A DNA stretch of 64,000 nucleotides from an uncultured Roseobacter sp. (GTDB lineage: Bacteria; Pseudomonadota; Alphaproteobacteria; Rhodobacterales; Rhodobacteraceae), in contig CANMWT010000005.1 in the NCBI GenBank assembly GCA_947501635.1, forward strand, positions 332,360 to 396,359, written 5' to 3'. Within the stretch, counting starts at the first letter, position 1. Every line of letters begins with the position of its first letter. Both the position numbers and the translations under genes were made by a program. Below are positions 11,240 to 21,855 of this stretch, one piece after another. The notes under the pieces are model-generated. The model searched no databases, was not told where the DNA came from, and worked only from the letters and a program-made list of their open reading frames with translations.

Positions 11240-13705
11240 TTAGCGGACGGGTCGCAAGATCGTGACACCCACTGCACCCGCGCGGGCAAGGTCTTCGTCC
11301 AGCGACATGGGAATATACTCACCCCGTCGCCAAAGCTGTGCCATGTCATCATAGTGGCGTGACAGGAAATGGCCGGACTGACCGGTCGAGATCACAAAAA
11401 CAGAGCTGTCGGGGTCGGCAAAATCATAGACCCCCCGGTAGCCTGCGCCATGGACATTTTCAAATGGGTTAGGGCCAGTGCCGCGGGTCAAACCGCGCTG
11501 CAACGTATTATCGCCGCCGTTGGTCGATTGGCGAATGTTCACAAAGTAGCGTAACACCGGCACTTCGCCCAGTACCGGATGGTCATGCGTAGCCTGATGC
11601 GCATCCCCCCAGCGCAGGCTCTCCAAGGCAGGGCCCCAGGTTTCTCCGATCCAGACCAGTGCGTCGTCCAGCGCCAGACGGGCCATATCCGCACAGGTTT
11701 CCACGGGTGTTGACTGGATCACATCACACCAGACCGATGCACCGTCGACGTCGCGGAAAACCCGCTCGATCAGCAGAGGCTCCACATGTGTCAATTCTTT
11801 TGCCAGGGGCCCAAGCTCGTCTTGCACAATTCTGGCCTGAAGCATTTGCAGCCATGCGGCAAAGATCAGAGGCTCGGGCATATGCTCGTTCATTTCACCC
11901 GACCAGTCGCCCAGCAACGACAACGCCCGTTGCCGCTGCCGGAGTGGGGTGCCTTCAGGTGCGGCTTCACCGGTGAACCACAGCTCAGCCGCGATCAGGG
12001 GCAGCAGCGATTTGGCGGTGAAGCTGACGGAATCAAGCTGCGCTTCGATAAAACTGTCGCGGGTGTGAACCTGCCGCGCCTGCATCAGCGTCTCCCAACG
12101 TTTAACGCGCTGCGTGTCCCCCCAGTCGAACGACACATGGTTTGGAAAGGGGCGCTCCACAGTCTTGTTATTGGTGTTGCCCAGAATGCCACCCGCAGGC
12201 GCCACGAACTCAGGGTTGGCCGCGTAGGGTAGTCTGCCTTGCCACCGGTTGGTCTCAATCCATCCCGGGCTGGGCAGACGCCCCTTGCTTTGATGGCGCG
12301 CGTCACGCCGTGGCATGGCGCCGATCATCTTCATGCCGATGTTTTCGCGGTCCACAAGCATCAGGTTTTGGGAGGGTGCTACATAGTCTTCGATTGCTTT
12401 GAAACCATCTTCGACGGATTTCGCTTCCATCAGGCGCAGTGCCGCCGCCATCGACGTATCGCGCGGGGAAAGTGCAGTCCACGACAGTGCCGCCACATGA
12501 CCCGGGGGCGTAATGCTGGACAGATTGTAATGCGTGCCGGGAAGAACCGGGCCGTTGTCCGTCCAGCGCAATGTAACCGTTACCGGCGCTTCGTCTTTGA
12601 TGTTGATGATTGACTTGCGCGTCACGAAAGCCTTGAAGCCGTCGGGCGTGCGGTATTGCTCTGGATTGTCGGGATTTACTTCTTCGATAAAGACATCCTG
12701 ATCGTCCATTTTGGCCGAAGTGATCCCCCAACCCAGATCGTTACTGCGCCCTGTCAGAATAACTGGCATGCCCGGAATCGTGCCGCCGATCACACCGCCA
12801 GACTGCAGTTCCAGCCGTGCCAGATACCAGATCGCGGGAGCGGAAAAGCCAAGGTGCGGGTCATTGGCCAGCAGTGTCCCGCCCGACGCCGACCGGTTTG
12901 GCGCTGCGGCCCAGACGTTAGAAGCACCGGCAAGAGTTTTTCGTGCAAAGGGCTGCAACGGGCCCAGATCCGGCATCGTGCTGATGGCATAGCGCGGCAC
13001 CGTCGGAAAAAGTTCTGCATATTCCGGCAGGGCCGCAACCCCGCTTCCCGGCGCGTCAGGCAGAATATCGCGCAACCGCGCCGGATCAGGTATGGCCAGA
13101 GACATTCGTGCGCGCAGCACTTCGGAGTCCAGATGACCGGCCAACCGAAGCGCCATGAGTTTTATGATGGCCAGCGAATCTGCCGGGCGCCAGGGGGCGA
13201 CAGGCGGGTTAAACAGGAACATCTCCGGCGCGCCGCGGCCCAATGCCTGCTGGTTCACCTGATCGAGGCGCGCATTCACACCGGTCGCGTAAGCCTGCAA
13301 TATGCGCATCGTCCGCGCGTCCTGCACCTCGAGCGACGCCACCGAAAGCGGATAGATATCCAATCGGCGCACCAGTTTGTCGATCTCCAGCGTGCGGGCC
13401 CCAAAAACTTCGGACAAGCGGCCCTGAGCGGTGCGCCGCAGCATCGTCATCTGCCACAGGCGGTCCTGCGCGTGCGCATAGCCAAGCGCATAAAAGGCAT
13501 CCTCATCCGCCTGAGCGAAAATATGCGGCACATTGGCATTATCGCGCACGATCTCAACCGGTGCGGTCAGATACGGCACCCCAAGATCCGTGTCATAGTC
13601 GGGCAGGGAACGCGAGCCGAGATAGTAGACAAGCGCGACACCCGCGACGATCAGCAGGATCATCATGCCTGTCAGACGCAGCAACCATGTAAAGACAGTT
13701 CCCAT
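11240..13705 (-). CDS. Penicillin acylase family protein (Ntn hydrolase)
   Basis: 821 aa; N-terminal TM, SNVWAAAPNRSASGGTLLANDPHLGFSAPAIWY (SNxW autocatalytic region). Confidence 0.88.
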   Translation of the reverse strand: MGTVFTWLLRLTGMMILLIVAGVALVYYLGSRSLPDYDTDLGVPYLTAPVEIVRDNANVPHIFAQADEDAFYALGYAHAQDRLWQMTMLRRTAQGRLSEVFGARTLEIDKLVRRLDIYPLSVASLEVQDARTMRILQAYATGVNARLDQVNQQALGRGAPEMFLFNPPVAPWRPADSLAIIKLMALRLAGHLDSEVLRARMSLAIPDPARLRDILPDAPGSGVAALPEYAELFPTVPRYAISTMPDLGPLQPFARKTLAGASNVWAAAPNRSASGGTLLANDPHLGFSAPAIWYLARLELQSGGVIGGTIPGMPVILTGRSNDLGWGITSAKMDDQDVFIEEVNPDNPEQYRTPDGFKAFVTRKSIINIKDEAPVTVTLRWTDNGPVLPGTHYNLSSITPPGHVAALSWTALSPRDTSMAAALRLMEAKSVEDGFKAIEDYVAPSQNLMLVDRENIGMKMIGAMPRRDARHQSKGRLPSPGWIETNRWQGRLPYAANPEFVAPAGGILGNTNNKTVERPFPNHVSFDWGDTQRVKRWETLMQARQVHTRDSFIEAQLDSVSFTAKSLLPLIAAELWFTGEAAPEGTPLRQRQRALSLLGDWSGEMNEHMPEPLIFAAWLQMLQARIVQDELGPLAKELTHVEPLLIERVFRDVDGASVWCDVIQSTPVETCADMARLALDDALVWIGETWGPALESLRWGDAHQATHDHPVLGEVPVLRYFVNIRQSTNGGDNTLQRGLTRGTGPNPFENVHGAGYRGVYDFADPDSSVFVISTGQSGHFLSRHYDDMAQLWRRGEYIPMSLDEDLARAGAVGVTILRPVR

Positions 13706-13805
13706 TTGTCCCCTAGTGTGGAAAATCGCACGATTGAATTGACCCTCGCCATTTGACTGTTAGGTAGGACAGCTAGACAAGGCAACACCCAAAAGGGGGG
13801 ACAAA

Positions 13806-14678
13806 ATGGCCAAACTGGCATTTCTGGGACTGGGCGTGATGGGCGCACCGATGGCGGGGCACCTGCAAAAGGCGGGACATGACGTGACCGTCTACAACCG
13901 AACAGCGGCAAAAGCCGAAGACTGGGTTGCTACCTACGGTGGCGCGATGGCAAAAACGCCGGCATTGGCGGCCCAGGGCGCTGATTTTGTGATGGCCTGT
14001 GTAGGCAATGACGACGATCTGCGCAGCGTCTGTCTGGGCGCAGATGGCGCCTTTGCCACGATGTCCGCCGGTTCGGTTTTTGTAGATCACACGACCGTAT
14101 CCGCAGCCGTCACGCGAGAGCTTTATGCCGCAGCCAACGACAAGCAGATCAGCTTTGTCGACGCCCCCATATCCGGTGGGCAGGCAGGCGCAGAAAACGC
14201 AGTGCTATCCATCATGTGCGGCGGCGATCAGGGGGCTTATGACCGCGCCCAGCCGGTGATGGAGATTTATTCCAAGATTTGCCGGCGCATCGGGGACAGC
14301 GGCGCGGGGCAGATGACCAAAATGTGCAACCAGATCGCCATTGCCGGCCTGGTGCAGGGGCTGAGCGAAGCGCTGCATTTTGCTGATAAGGCAGGCCTCG
14401 ACGGGCGTGCAGTTGTGGAGGTTATCAGTCAGGGTGCCGCCGGCAGCTGGCAGATGTCAAACCGGTACGAAACAATGCTCGACGATCATTTCGAACATGG
14501 TTTCGCAACTGATTGGATGCGCAAGGATTTGGGCATCTGCCTGTCAACGGCTGATGAAACGGGCGCAAGCCTGCCGGTAACCGCGCTCGTCGACCAGTTC
14601 TACAAAGATGTCCAGAAAATGGGCGGCGGCCGCTGGGACACATCCAGCCTTTTCAAACGCCTGCAGGCGTCCGGGTAA
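13806..14678 (+). CDS. NAD(P)-dependent 3-hydroxyisobutyrate dehydrogenase-family oxidoreductase
   Basis: LAFLGLGVMGAPMAGHLQKAGHDVTVYNRT and FVDAPISGGQAGAENAVLSIMCGG motifs. Confidence 0.88.
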   Translation: MAKLAFLGLGVMGAPMAGHLQKAGHDVTVYNRTAAKAEDWVATYGGAMAKTPALAAQGADFVMACVGNDDDLRSVCLGADGAFATMSAGSVFVDHTTVSAAVTRELYAAANDKQISFVDAPISGGQAGAENAVLSIMCGGDQGAYDRAQPVMEIYSKICRRIGDSGAGQMTKMCNQIAIAGLVQGLSEALHFADKAGLDGRAVVEVISQGAAGSWQMSNRYETMLDDHFEHGFATDWMRKDLGICLSTADETGASLPVTALVDQFYKDVQKMGGGRWDTSSLFKRLQASG

Positions 14679-14686
14679 TATCTTAA

Positions 14687-14713
14687 AATGGCGCGCGATC
14701 CCATCGCGCGCCA
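14687..14713. terminator. Perfect inverted repeat between convergent genes, likely bidirectional terminator
   Basis: TGGCGCGCGAT-CCC-ATCGCGCGCCA between stops of convergent ORFs 13806-14678 and 14726-15292. Confidence 0.6.
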
Positions 14714-14725
14714 CATTCATCCCCA

Positions 14726-15292
14726 TCAGGGAATGATACGTGTGTATTTGTTGCCTTCCAAGGACACGCCGGCAAAGAGCCCCGCGCGGTTGAACACGGC
14801 TGCAAGCACGGGAGAGAGCGCCGTTGTCGTGCTCGCTGCCGCACCGTCGCCCTGATCTGAAATTACGTATTCGATGTCGCCGCCAACCGCCCAGCCGGGC
14901 CCGGTGCGGAAACTGTTCAGCGCGTCCTCGGTCATGAAGAACAGTACATGTGAGTACTGCTGGCCACCAATCTGGAACCCCGCCGACGCTTCCGTCATCG
15001 AGTAGTAGTCAACCGTGCTGCCGCCGATGCGCAACGCGCCGCGCCCGTAGGCCCCGCCGAGCCACAGGCCCGCCTCTGTCACCAAAGGCATTACCAGAAT
15101 GCCATTGGCCTTCGCCGCCAGATCCTGCGTGTTAGGGTATTGCCGGTACATGTCCGCGAGAACCTGATCCGACCGCGCATCGATTTCGCTGGCTCCGGTC
15201 GATCCGACACCGTTTCCGCATGCCGCCGTAACGCCAAGTCCGGCCAATGCACCAAGGGTAAATACCCGCCGTGAGTATTCTAAACGTTTCAT
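14726..15292 (-). CDS. SYLF/YSC84 domain lipid-binding-like protein
   Basis: Signal peptide plus SYLF-like features (AKANGILVMPLVTEAGLWLGGAYGRGALRIGG). Confidence 0.75.
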   Translation of the reverse strand: MKRLEYSRRVFTLGALAGLGVTAACGNGVGSTGASEIDARSDQVLADMYRQYPNTQDLAAKANGILVMPLVTEAGLWLGGAYGRGALRIGGSTVDYYSMTEASAGFQIGGQQYSHVLFFMTEDALNSFRTGPGWAVGGDIEYVISDQGDGAAASTTTALSPVLAAVFNRAGLFAGVSLEGNKYTRIIP

Positions 15293-15404
15293 ATGATTTG
15301 CCTGTGTTTTTGTTGCTCTTTTGTCGGTTGATCCGACTTGTGCGCGACATTACGCCGATCCGCGGGGAAAGTCACGTTAAAGAGCAGCAATCGGCGCTAA
15401 ATTG

Positions 15405-16418
15405 CTACCCACGCAGCAAACGGGCGGCGGCAGGCGCGAAATAGGTCAGGATACCATCACAGCCGGCCCGTTTGAACGCCATCAGGCTCTCCATCATAAC
15501 CTTTTCACCGTCAATCCAACCCTGCGCCGCAGCGGCTTGAATCATCGCGTATTCGCCAGACACCTGATAGGCATATGTCGGCGCACCAAAGGTTTCTTTC
15601 ACGCGCCTGCAGATATCAAGATAGGGCAGGCCCGGCTTGACCATGACCATATCCGCGCCTTCCGTCAGATCGCGATCGATCAGGCGCAGAGCCTCATCCG
15701 AGTTCCCCGGATCCATTTGATAGGTCTTTTTGTCCCCCGTCAGGGCGCCGGAAGCACCAACAGCATCGCGGAAGGGACCATAAAACGCAGAGGCATATTT
15801 GGCCGAATAGCTCAGGATCATCACACGTTGGTGACCCACCGTCTCCAGCGCTGACCGCATTGCCGCGATACGTCCGTCCATCATGTCAGAAGGTCCGATG
15901 ATATCCGCGCCCGCATCAGCCTGAGCAAGTGTCATTTTGACCAAGGCCTCGACCGTGCGGTCGTTCACGATCTCGCCATTTTCAACAAAACCGTCGTGTC
16001 CGTTGATGTTATAGGTATCCAGTGCCACATCCGTCATGACCGCAAGCTCGGGCACCGCCGCCTTGATCGCGCGGATGGCGCGGTTCGCATGATTTTCAGG
16101 ATCCCACGCACCGGCGCAATCCTCTGTGCGTTCTTCGATGCCGGTATAGGGAAAAATGCATATCGCCGGGATGCCGAGGTCTGCCGCCTCTTTTGCCGCT
16201 TCAACGATTTCGTCGACCGAGCGCCGGAAAACACCGGGCATCGACGGGATCGGCTCTTTGATGCCTTCGCCCGAGCGCACAAAAACAGGCCAGATAAAAT
16301 CGTCGACCGAGACCGTGTTCTGGCGGGTCAGCGCCCGTATGGCAGGGCTTTGACGCAAGCGGCGCAGGCGTGTTGCGGGATAGGGGGCTTGTGTCGGGCG
16401 CATCTGATATCTGTCCAT
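15405..16418 (-). CDS. hemB: Porphobilinogen synthase (delta-aminolevulinic acid dehydratase)
   Basis: RLRRLRQSPAIRALTRQNTVSVDDFIWPVFV; MILSYSAKYASAFYGPFRDAVGA; DMVMVKPGLPYLDI. Confidence 0.96.
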   Translation of the reverse strand: MDRYQMRPTQAPYPATRLRRLRQSPAIRALTRQNTVSVDDFIWPVFVRSGEGIKEPIPSMPGVFRRSVDEIVEAAKEAADLGIPAICIFPYTGIEERTEDCAGAWDPENHANRAIRAIKAAVPELAVMTDVALDTYNINGHDGFVENGEIVNDRTVEALVKMTLAQADAGADIIGPSDMMDGRIAAMRSALETVGHQRVMILSYSAKYASAFYGPFRDAVGASGALTGDKKTYQMDPGNSDEALRLIDRDLTEGADMVMVKPGLPYLDICRRVKETFGAPTYAYQVSGEYAMIQAAAAQGWIDGEKVMMESLMAFKRAGCDGILTYFAPAAARLLRG

Positions 16419-16528
16419 TTTGTGTTACACAGCATGATTGGCATGTATTTTTCCGCAAGCCAAGGCTAGGAATTGCCGCATTCCACCGCTAAGACAACGC
16501 GAATAAACGAAATCAAAAAGCGCGCCTC

Positions 16529-17056
16529 GTGGATATCTACAGCAGTATTTTCGAACTTATAGACATGCGGTCCTTCTCCAACCTCTGGTATTGGATCGCG
16601 CTTGCCGTCATGTGGTCAACATCAAGCCATTGGGTGCTTGGTGTTCCCTTCGACATGGTACAACGCGCGCGCCGCGTTGGCGGGCAGGCGGAAATCGACC
16701 TTGAGGACCTGGTACGCATCAATACAAACCGGTTGCTTTATATCGCGCGGATGTCCGGCATCTGGTTGCTGGCCTTCAGTTGCTTTGTGCTGTCAACTCT
16801 GGCCATCACCGGTTTCTATTACGAGTTGGAAATCGCGCAGGCGGTGTTTTTGCTGGGCTTTCCGATGACCGTTGTCGGTGTCTTGTCGTTGTCGACTGCA
16901 CGCCTGATCCAACAGGAAAACGCCACAGGCGCATTGCTGCGCAAGCGGTTGGGACGGCACCGGCTCTACACCCAGTTGGTGGGCGTGGTGTCCATCTTTG
17001 TGACGGCGATGTGGGGAATGTACCAAAACATGTCGATCGGCGTTTTGGGCGGTTGA
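16529..17056 (+). CDS. Conserved alphaproteobacterial membrane protein (homologs recalled as annotated 'component of SufBCD complex')
   Basis: 175-aa ORF, several TM segments; family recalled from Rhodobacteraceae, exact function uncertain. Confidence 0.6.
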   Translation: MDIYSSIFELIDMRSFSNLWYWIALAVMWSTSSHWVLGVPFDMVQRARRVGGQAEIDLEDLVRINTNRLLYIARMSGIWLLAFSCFVLSTLAITGFYYELEIAQAVFLLGFPMTVVGVLSLSTARLIQQENATGALLRKRLGRHRLYTQLVGVVSIFVTAMWGMYQNMSIGVLGG

Positions 17057-17077
17057 CACTGCAGCGCTTAGCGCCAA

Positions 17078-20000
17078 TTGACACAAGCCATGAGCCAGCA
17101 ACCAAAGCATATCACCGTCTCCGGCGTGCCGGAAGGGTACGACGCGCGCATTCTGCTTGACGAAGTGAGCAAAAAGGATGGCGCGGTCCTGCATATCGCA
17201 CGCGATGACAAGCGCCTTGCCGCCCTGCGTGCGGCCTTGCGCTTTTTTGCGCCCCAAATGCCCGTTGTTGTGTTTCCCGGCTGGGATTGCCTGCCCTATG
17301 ATCGCGTGTCGCCCAATGCGGATATCTCGGCGCAGCGTATGGCCACGCTTGCAGCGCTGACCCATGGCATGCCAGACCAGTTTATTTTGTTGACGACGCT
17401 GAATGCGGCGAGCCAGAAAATTCCCGCCCGCGCGCTGCTGGCGAATGCCGCATTTCAGGCGAAGGTGGGCAACCGCATAGATGAAAAGGCACTACGGGAT
17501 TTTCTGGTTCGGATGGGGTTTGTCCAAAGCCCGACAGTCACCGAACCCGGTGACTACGCAGTGCGCGGCGGGATAATCGACATCTATCCACCCGGTGATC
17601 TGGGGCCTGTCAGGCTTGATCTGTTTGGCGATGTTCTGGATGGCGCGCGCAGGTTTGACCCTGCCACGCAACGCACCACCGAAAAGCTCGAGGCGATCGA
17701 ACTGGCCCCTGTGTCTGAGATTGTTCTCGATGACGCCGCCATCACGCGTTTTCGCCAGAACTACCGAATTGAATTTGGCGCGGCGGGCACAGATGACCCG
17801 CTGTATGAGGCGGTCAGTGCCGGGCGCAAACATCAAGGTGCGGAACACTGGCTGCCCTTTTTTCACGAGACATTGGAAACCCTGTTCGACTATCTGCCCG
17901 ATGCCACTGTCACGCTCGACGATCAACTGGACGCGGCGCGTACTGCGCGTTGGGACGGGATCGTCGACCAGTATGAGACGCGTAAGCTTGCAATGTCGAA
18001 CCGGTCCAAAATGGACAGTGTTTACAAGCCATGCCCACCAGATGCGCTCTACCTGAACGACGTGGGCTGGACGCAACGGCTGATCGGGCGACGGGTTTTG
18101 CAACTGGCGCCACTGCCGCAGCCCACTGGCTTGGGCGTGACAAATGCCGGCGCCCGGGTCGGTCGCAACTTCGCCCCGGAGCGCCAGCAGGAATCCCTTA
18201 GCCTTTTCGGTGCCTTGGCCAGCCATGTTAAAGCAAAGCTGCAAGAAGGTCCGGTCGTCATCGCGAGCTATTCGGAAGGTGCCCGCGAAAGGCTCATGGG
18301 CTTGATCGAAGACGAAGGTCTGGCCGAAGCGGTGCCGATCCCCGATGCAGGCCGTATTGGCAAACGGGGCCTTTACCTGTCGGTCTGGGCGCTGGAGCAT
18401 GGATTTGAAGCGCCTGGACTGACGGTGATCTCAGAGCAAGACGTATTGGGCGACCGCCTGATCCGCAGCGCACGCAAGAAACGCCGCGCTGAAAACTTCC
18501 TGACCGAGACGCAGTCGCTCAGTCCCGGCGACCTTATTGTGCACGTCGATCATGGGATTGGCCGCTACAAAGGGCTTGAGGTTGCGACCGCTGCGGGCGC
18601 TGCGCATGAATGCATCTTGCTGGAGTATGCAGAAGGCTCAAAACTTTATCTGCCGGTCGAGAACATCGAACTGCTGTCAAAATACGGCCACGAAGAAGGC
18701 CTTTTGGATCGTTTGGGCGGTGGTGCTTGGCAGGCAAAGAAAGCGCGGCTCAAAGAACGCATTCGCGAGATCGCCGACAAGCTTATTCGCGTCGCGGCAG
18801 AACGCGCGCTGCGCAAGGCACCGGTGCTGGAGCCGCCGACCGGTATGTGGGACGCCTTTAGTGCGCGTTTTCCCTACACCGAAACTGACGACCAGTTGCG
18901 CGCCATCGAAGATGTCGTAGCTGATTTGACCTCGGGCAACCCGATGGACAGACTGGTGTGCGGCGATGTGGGTTTTGGGAAGACCGAAGTTGCGATGCGG
19001 GCAGCCTTTGTAGCGGCGATGTCAGGTGTTCAGGTTGCCGTCATTGCCCCTACAACACTGCTGGCACGACAGCACTACAAAAGCTTTGCCGAACGGTTTC
19101 GCGGGTTTCCGATCAATGTGCGCCAACTCAGCCGGTTTGTGTCGACCAAAGACGCCAATGACACGCGCGATGGTATGGCGCGTGGCACCGTGGACATCGT
19201 GATCGGGACGCATGCGCTATTGGCCAAGGGAATACGGTTTCAGAACCTTGGACTTCTGGTGATCGACGAAGAGCAGCATTTCGGGGTCACCCACAAAGAG
19301 CGGCTCAAGCAGATGCGCACAGACATCCACGTGCTGACCCTGACCGCAACACCCATCCCGCGCACTCTCCAGCTAAGCCTGACCGGCGTGCGCGATCTGA
19401 GTATCATCGGAACACCGCCCGTCGATCGATTGGCGATCCGGACCTATGTCAGCGAATTCGATACGGTAACCCTCAGAGAAGCGCTCCTGCGAGAACACTA
19501 TCGGGGGGGGCAATCGTTCTACGTCGTGCCACGGATCTCTGATCTGCCGGAAATCGAAGAATTCCTGAAAGAGCAGCTGCCGGAGCTGACGTATGTTGTC
19601 GCTCATGGCCAGATGGCGGCGGGTGAACTCGATGACCGGATGAATGCCTTTTATGATGGAAAATTCGACATTTTGCTGGCCACAACAATTGTGGAATCGG
19701 GTCTCGATATTCCGACGGCCAATACAATGATCGTGCATCGTGCAGATATGTTCGGACTTGCGCAGCTTTACCAGATACGCGGGCGCGTGGGACGATCCAA
19801 AACCCGGGCCTATGCCTATCTGACTACCAAACCGCGCACCCGCCTGACACCAACGGCAGAGAAGCGTCTGCGCGTTCTGTCCAGCCTTGATACTCTGGGC
19901 GCGGGTTTTACGCTTGCCAGTCAAGACCTTGACATACGCGGGGCTGGCAATCTTCTGGGCGAAGAACAGTCAGGGCAGATGCGCGATGTGGGCTTCGAAC

Positions 20001-20557
20001 TGTACCAGTCCATGCTCGAAGAGGCGATCGCGAAAATCCGCGCCGGCGAGATGGAAGGGCTTAGCGATGCCGATGATCAATGGGCGCCACAGATCAACCT
20101 TGGCGTTCCGGTTCTGATCCCCGAAGATTACGTACCGGATCTCGACGTGCGTCTGGGCCTTTACCGTCGGCTCAGCAGCCTGACCAGCAAGGTCGAGTTG
20201 GAAGGCTTTGCGGCTGAGTTGATCGACCGTTTCGGCAAACTGCCTCGAGAGGTAAATACACTGCTGTTGGTCGTGCGCATCAAGGCGATGTGCAAGAAAG
20301 CCGGCATCGCAAAACTGGACGGCGGTCCGAAAGGTGCCACGATCCAGTTTCACAATGACAAATTCGCCTCCCCGCAGGGCTTGGTGGAATTCATTCAGGA
20401 CCAGCGCGGACTGGCCAAGGTCAAGGATAACAAAATCGTTGTGCGGCGCGACTGGAAGGCGGATGCCGACAAAATCAAAGGGGCATTTGCTATTGCAAGA
20501 GACCTTGCTGAAAAGGTTGTTGCGGCAAAGAAAAAGGCCAAGACAAAGGCCGGCTAG
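17078..20557 (+). CDS. mfd: Transcription-repair coupling factor Mfd
   Basis: 1159 aa; CarD-like RID region, helicase motifs (LVCGDVGFGKTEVAMRAAFVA, VIDEEQHFGVTHKERLK), TRCF C-terminal domain. Confidence 0.97.
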   Translation: MTQAMSQQPKHITVSGVPEGYDARILLDEVSKKDGAVLHIARDDKRLAALRAALRFFAPQMPVVVFPGWDCLPYDRVSPNADISAQRMATLAALTHGMPDQFILLTTLNAASQKIPARALLANAAFQAKVGNRIDEKALRDFLVRMGFVQSPTVTEPGDYAVRGGIIDIYPPGDLGPVRLDLFGDVLDGARRFDPATQRTTEKLEAIELAPVSEIVLDDAAITRFRQNYRIEFGAAGTDDPLYEAVSAGRKHQGAEHWLPFFHETLETLFDYLPDATVTLDDQLDAARTARWDGIVDQYETRKLAMSNRSKMDSVYKPCPPDALYLNDVGWTQRLIGRRVLQLAPLPQPTGLGVTNAGARVGRNFAPERQQESLSLFGALASHVKAKLQEGPVVIASYSEGARERLMGLIEDEGLAEAVPIPDAGRIGKRGLYLSVWALEHGFEAPGLTVISEQDVLGDRLIRSARKKRRAENFLTETQSLSPGDLIVHVDHGIGRYKGLEVATAAGAAHECILLEYAEGSKLYLPVENIELLSKYGHEEGLLDRLGGGAWQAKKARLKERIREIADKLIRVAAERALRKAPVLEPPTGMWDAFSARFPYTETDDQLRAIEDVVADLTSGNPMDRLVCGDVGFGKTEVAMRAAFVAAMSGVQVAVIAPTTLLARQHYKSFAERFRGFPINVRQLSRFVSTKDANDTRDGMARGTVDIVIGTHALLAKGIRFQNLGLLVIDEEQHFGVTHKERLKQMRTDIHVLTLTATPIPRTLQLSLTGVRDLSIIGTPPVDRLAIRTYVSEFDTVTLREALLREHYRGGQSFYVVPRISDLPEIEEFLKEQLPELTYVVAHGQMAAGELDDRMNAFYDGKFDILLATTIVESGLDIPTANTMIVHRADMFGLAQLYQIRGRVGRSKTRAYAYLTTKPRTRLTPTAEKRLRVLSSLDTLGAGFTLASQDLDIRGAGNLLGEEQSGQMRDVGFELYQSMLEEAIAKIRAGEMEGLSDADDQWAPQINLGVPVLIPEDYVPDLDVRLGLYRRLSSLTSKVELEGFAAELIDRFGKLPREVNTLLLVVRIKAMCKKAGIAKLDGGPKGATIQFHNDKFASPQGLVEFIQDQRGLAKVKDNKIVVRRDWKADADKIKGAFAIARDLAEKVVAAKKKAKTKAG

Positions 20558-21780
20558 AGGTTTGGCGCGGTCAGCCTGCTATCAATGCGTGTCATAAGAC
20601 GCATCAGCGCAAACGCGGCGCAGGCCAGCACGAAAATCGTCCCAACCAGTGGCCTAATCGTTCCGTCAAACATCAACCCCGTCGGCGATGCGATGACCGC
20701 CGCGAGAATGGTCGAGATAGCGCCGATAACGCTTGCTGCCATGCCTGCGATATGCCCCATTGGTTCCATCGCAATCGCGTTGAGGTTGCCGATGGTCAGC
20801 CCGGCCTGAAAGAACACAAAGCCTTGCCAGATCGCGAACATGGCAAATCCTGCAGGCGTACTGCCCTGATCAAAAAGCAAAAGCGTAGCTGACAAAACGA
20901 TCTGCACGCCCAGGGCGACGGTCACAAGTCGCTGCATACCCAACCGGACGACAAGCAGGGCATTCAGAACGCTTGACGTCGCCGAGACCAGAGCAATCGC
21001 GCCGAACCAGAAGGGGAAACTATCCAGCTTGTCGAAGACAAACTGATAGGTTGGCTGGATCAGCACCAGCAAGCTAAAGAGGATGGCCATCGACAAGGTT
21101 TGTACCACGATCGCGATGCGCACTACCGGTTGGCGGAACATTTCCCGCACCGCATCGATCATCAGCGGCAGTTTCAACGGGCGCCGGTTTTCGTCGGCGA
21201 GTGTCTCGGGCAGGCGGAAGGCCAGCCATAATGCCGAGATCAGCGAAAAGACCATGAAGGCAATAAAAATACTGCGCCAACCGGCAAAGGCTATAATCAC
21301 GACGCCCAAAGCAGGTGCGAACGCGGGCACAAGCGTAAAGATGACCATGACAATGGACAGAATCCGCGCCATCTCGCGCCCTTTGAACAAATCACGGATA
21401 ATCGCGATGCACACAACACGCGGGCCCGATGCGCCGATCCCCTGCAGTATCCGCGCTGCCAGCATCATTTCGAGCGACTGGCTGCTCCACGCGACCGCAG
21501 CGGCTGATATGTAAAGACCGGCACCCCAAAACATCACGCGGCGACGCCCGTAGGCGTCCGACAACGGGCCGGAAAAAAATGTTCCAATCCCCATGCCCAG
21601 CACAAAGGAAGTCAGTATCAGGGACGCGCGTGTCGGCATATCCGGGCTGAGGTCTGACGCGATGCTGGGCAAGGCGGGCAACATCGCATCAATGGAAAAC
21701 GCAATTGTCGCGAACATCATCGCCATCAGGGCAATAAACTCTGACCGTGACATCGCAATATCGCGCATTTGTGAGGTCAC
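20554..21780 (-). CDS. MFS transporter, Bcr/CflA drug-efflux type
   Basis: 12-TM MFS signature (GPLSDAYGRRRVMFWG; RILQGIGASGPRVVCIAIIRDLF). Confidence 0.85.
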   Translation of the reverse strand: MTSQMRDIAMSRSEFIALMAMMFATIAFSIDAMLPALPSIASDLSPDMPTRASLILTSFVLGMGIGTFFSGPLSDAYGRRRVMFWGAGLYISAAAVAWSSQSLEMMLAARILQGIGASGPRVVCIAIIRDLFKGREMARILSIVMVIFTLVPAFAPALGVVIIAFAGWRSIFIAFMVFSLISALWLAFRLPETLADENRRPLKLPLMIDAVREMFRQPVVRIAIVVQTLSMAILFSLLVLIQPTYQFVFDKLDSFPFWFGAIALVSATSSVLNALLVVRLGMQRLVTVALGVQIVLSATLLLFDQGSTPAGFAMFAIWQGFVFFQAGLTIGNLNAIAMEPMGHIAGMAASVIGAISTILAAVIASPTGLMFDGTIRPLVGTIFVLACAAFALMRLMTRIDSRLTAPNL

Positions 21781-21855
21781 ACTCTAAACCTTATACCGTT
21801 CGGCTGAGTTTCCTGCGCCTGAGCAAACAGCCTCTGCCTGATACGCGCCATTCTG

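Noticed and set aside
12656-13756. 366-aa + strand ORF antisense to the penicillin acylase gene
   Set aside because: Antisense artifact of high-GC coding sequence.
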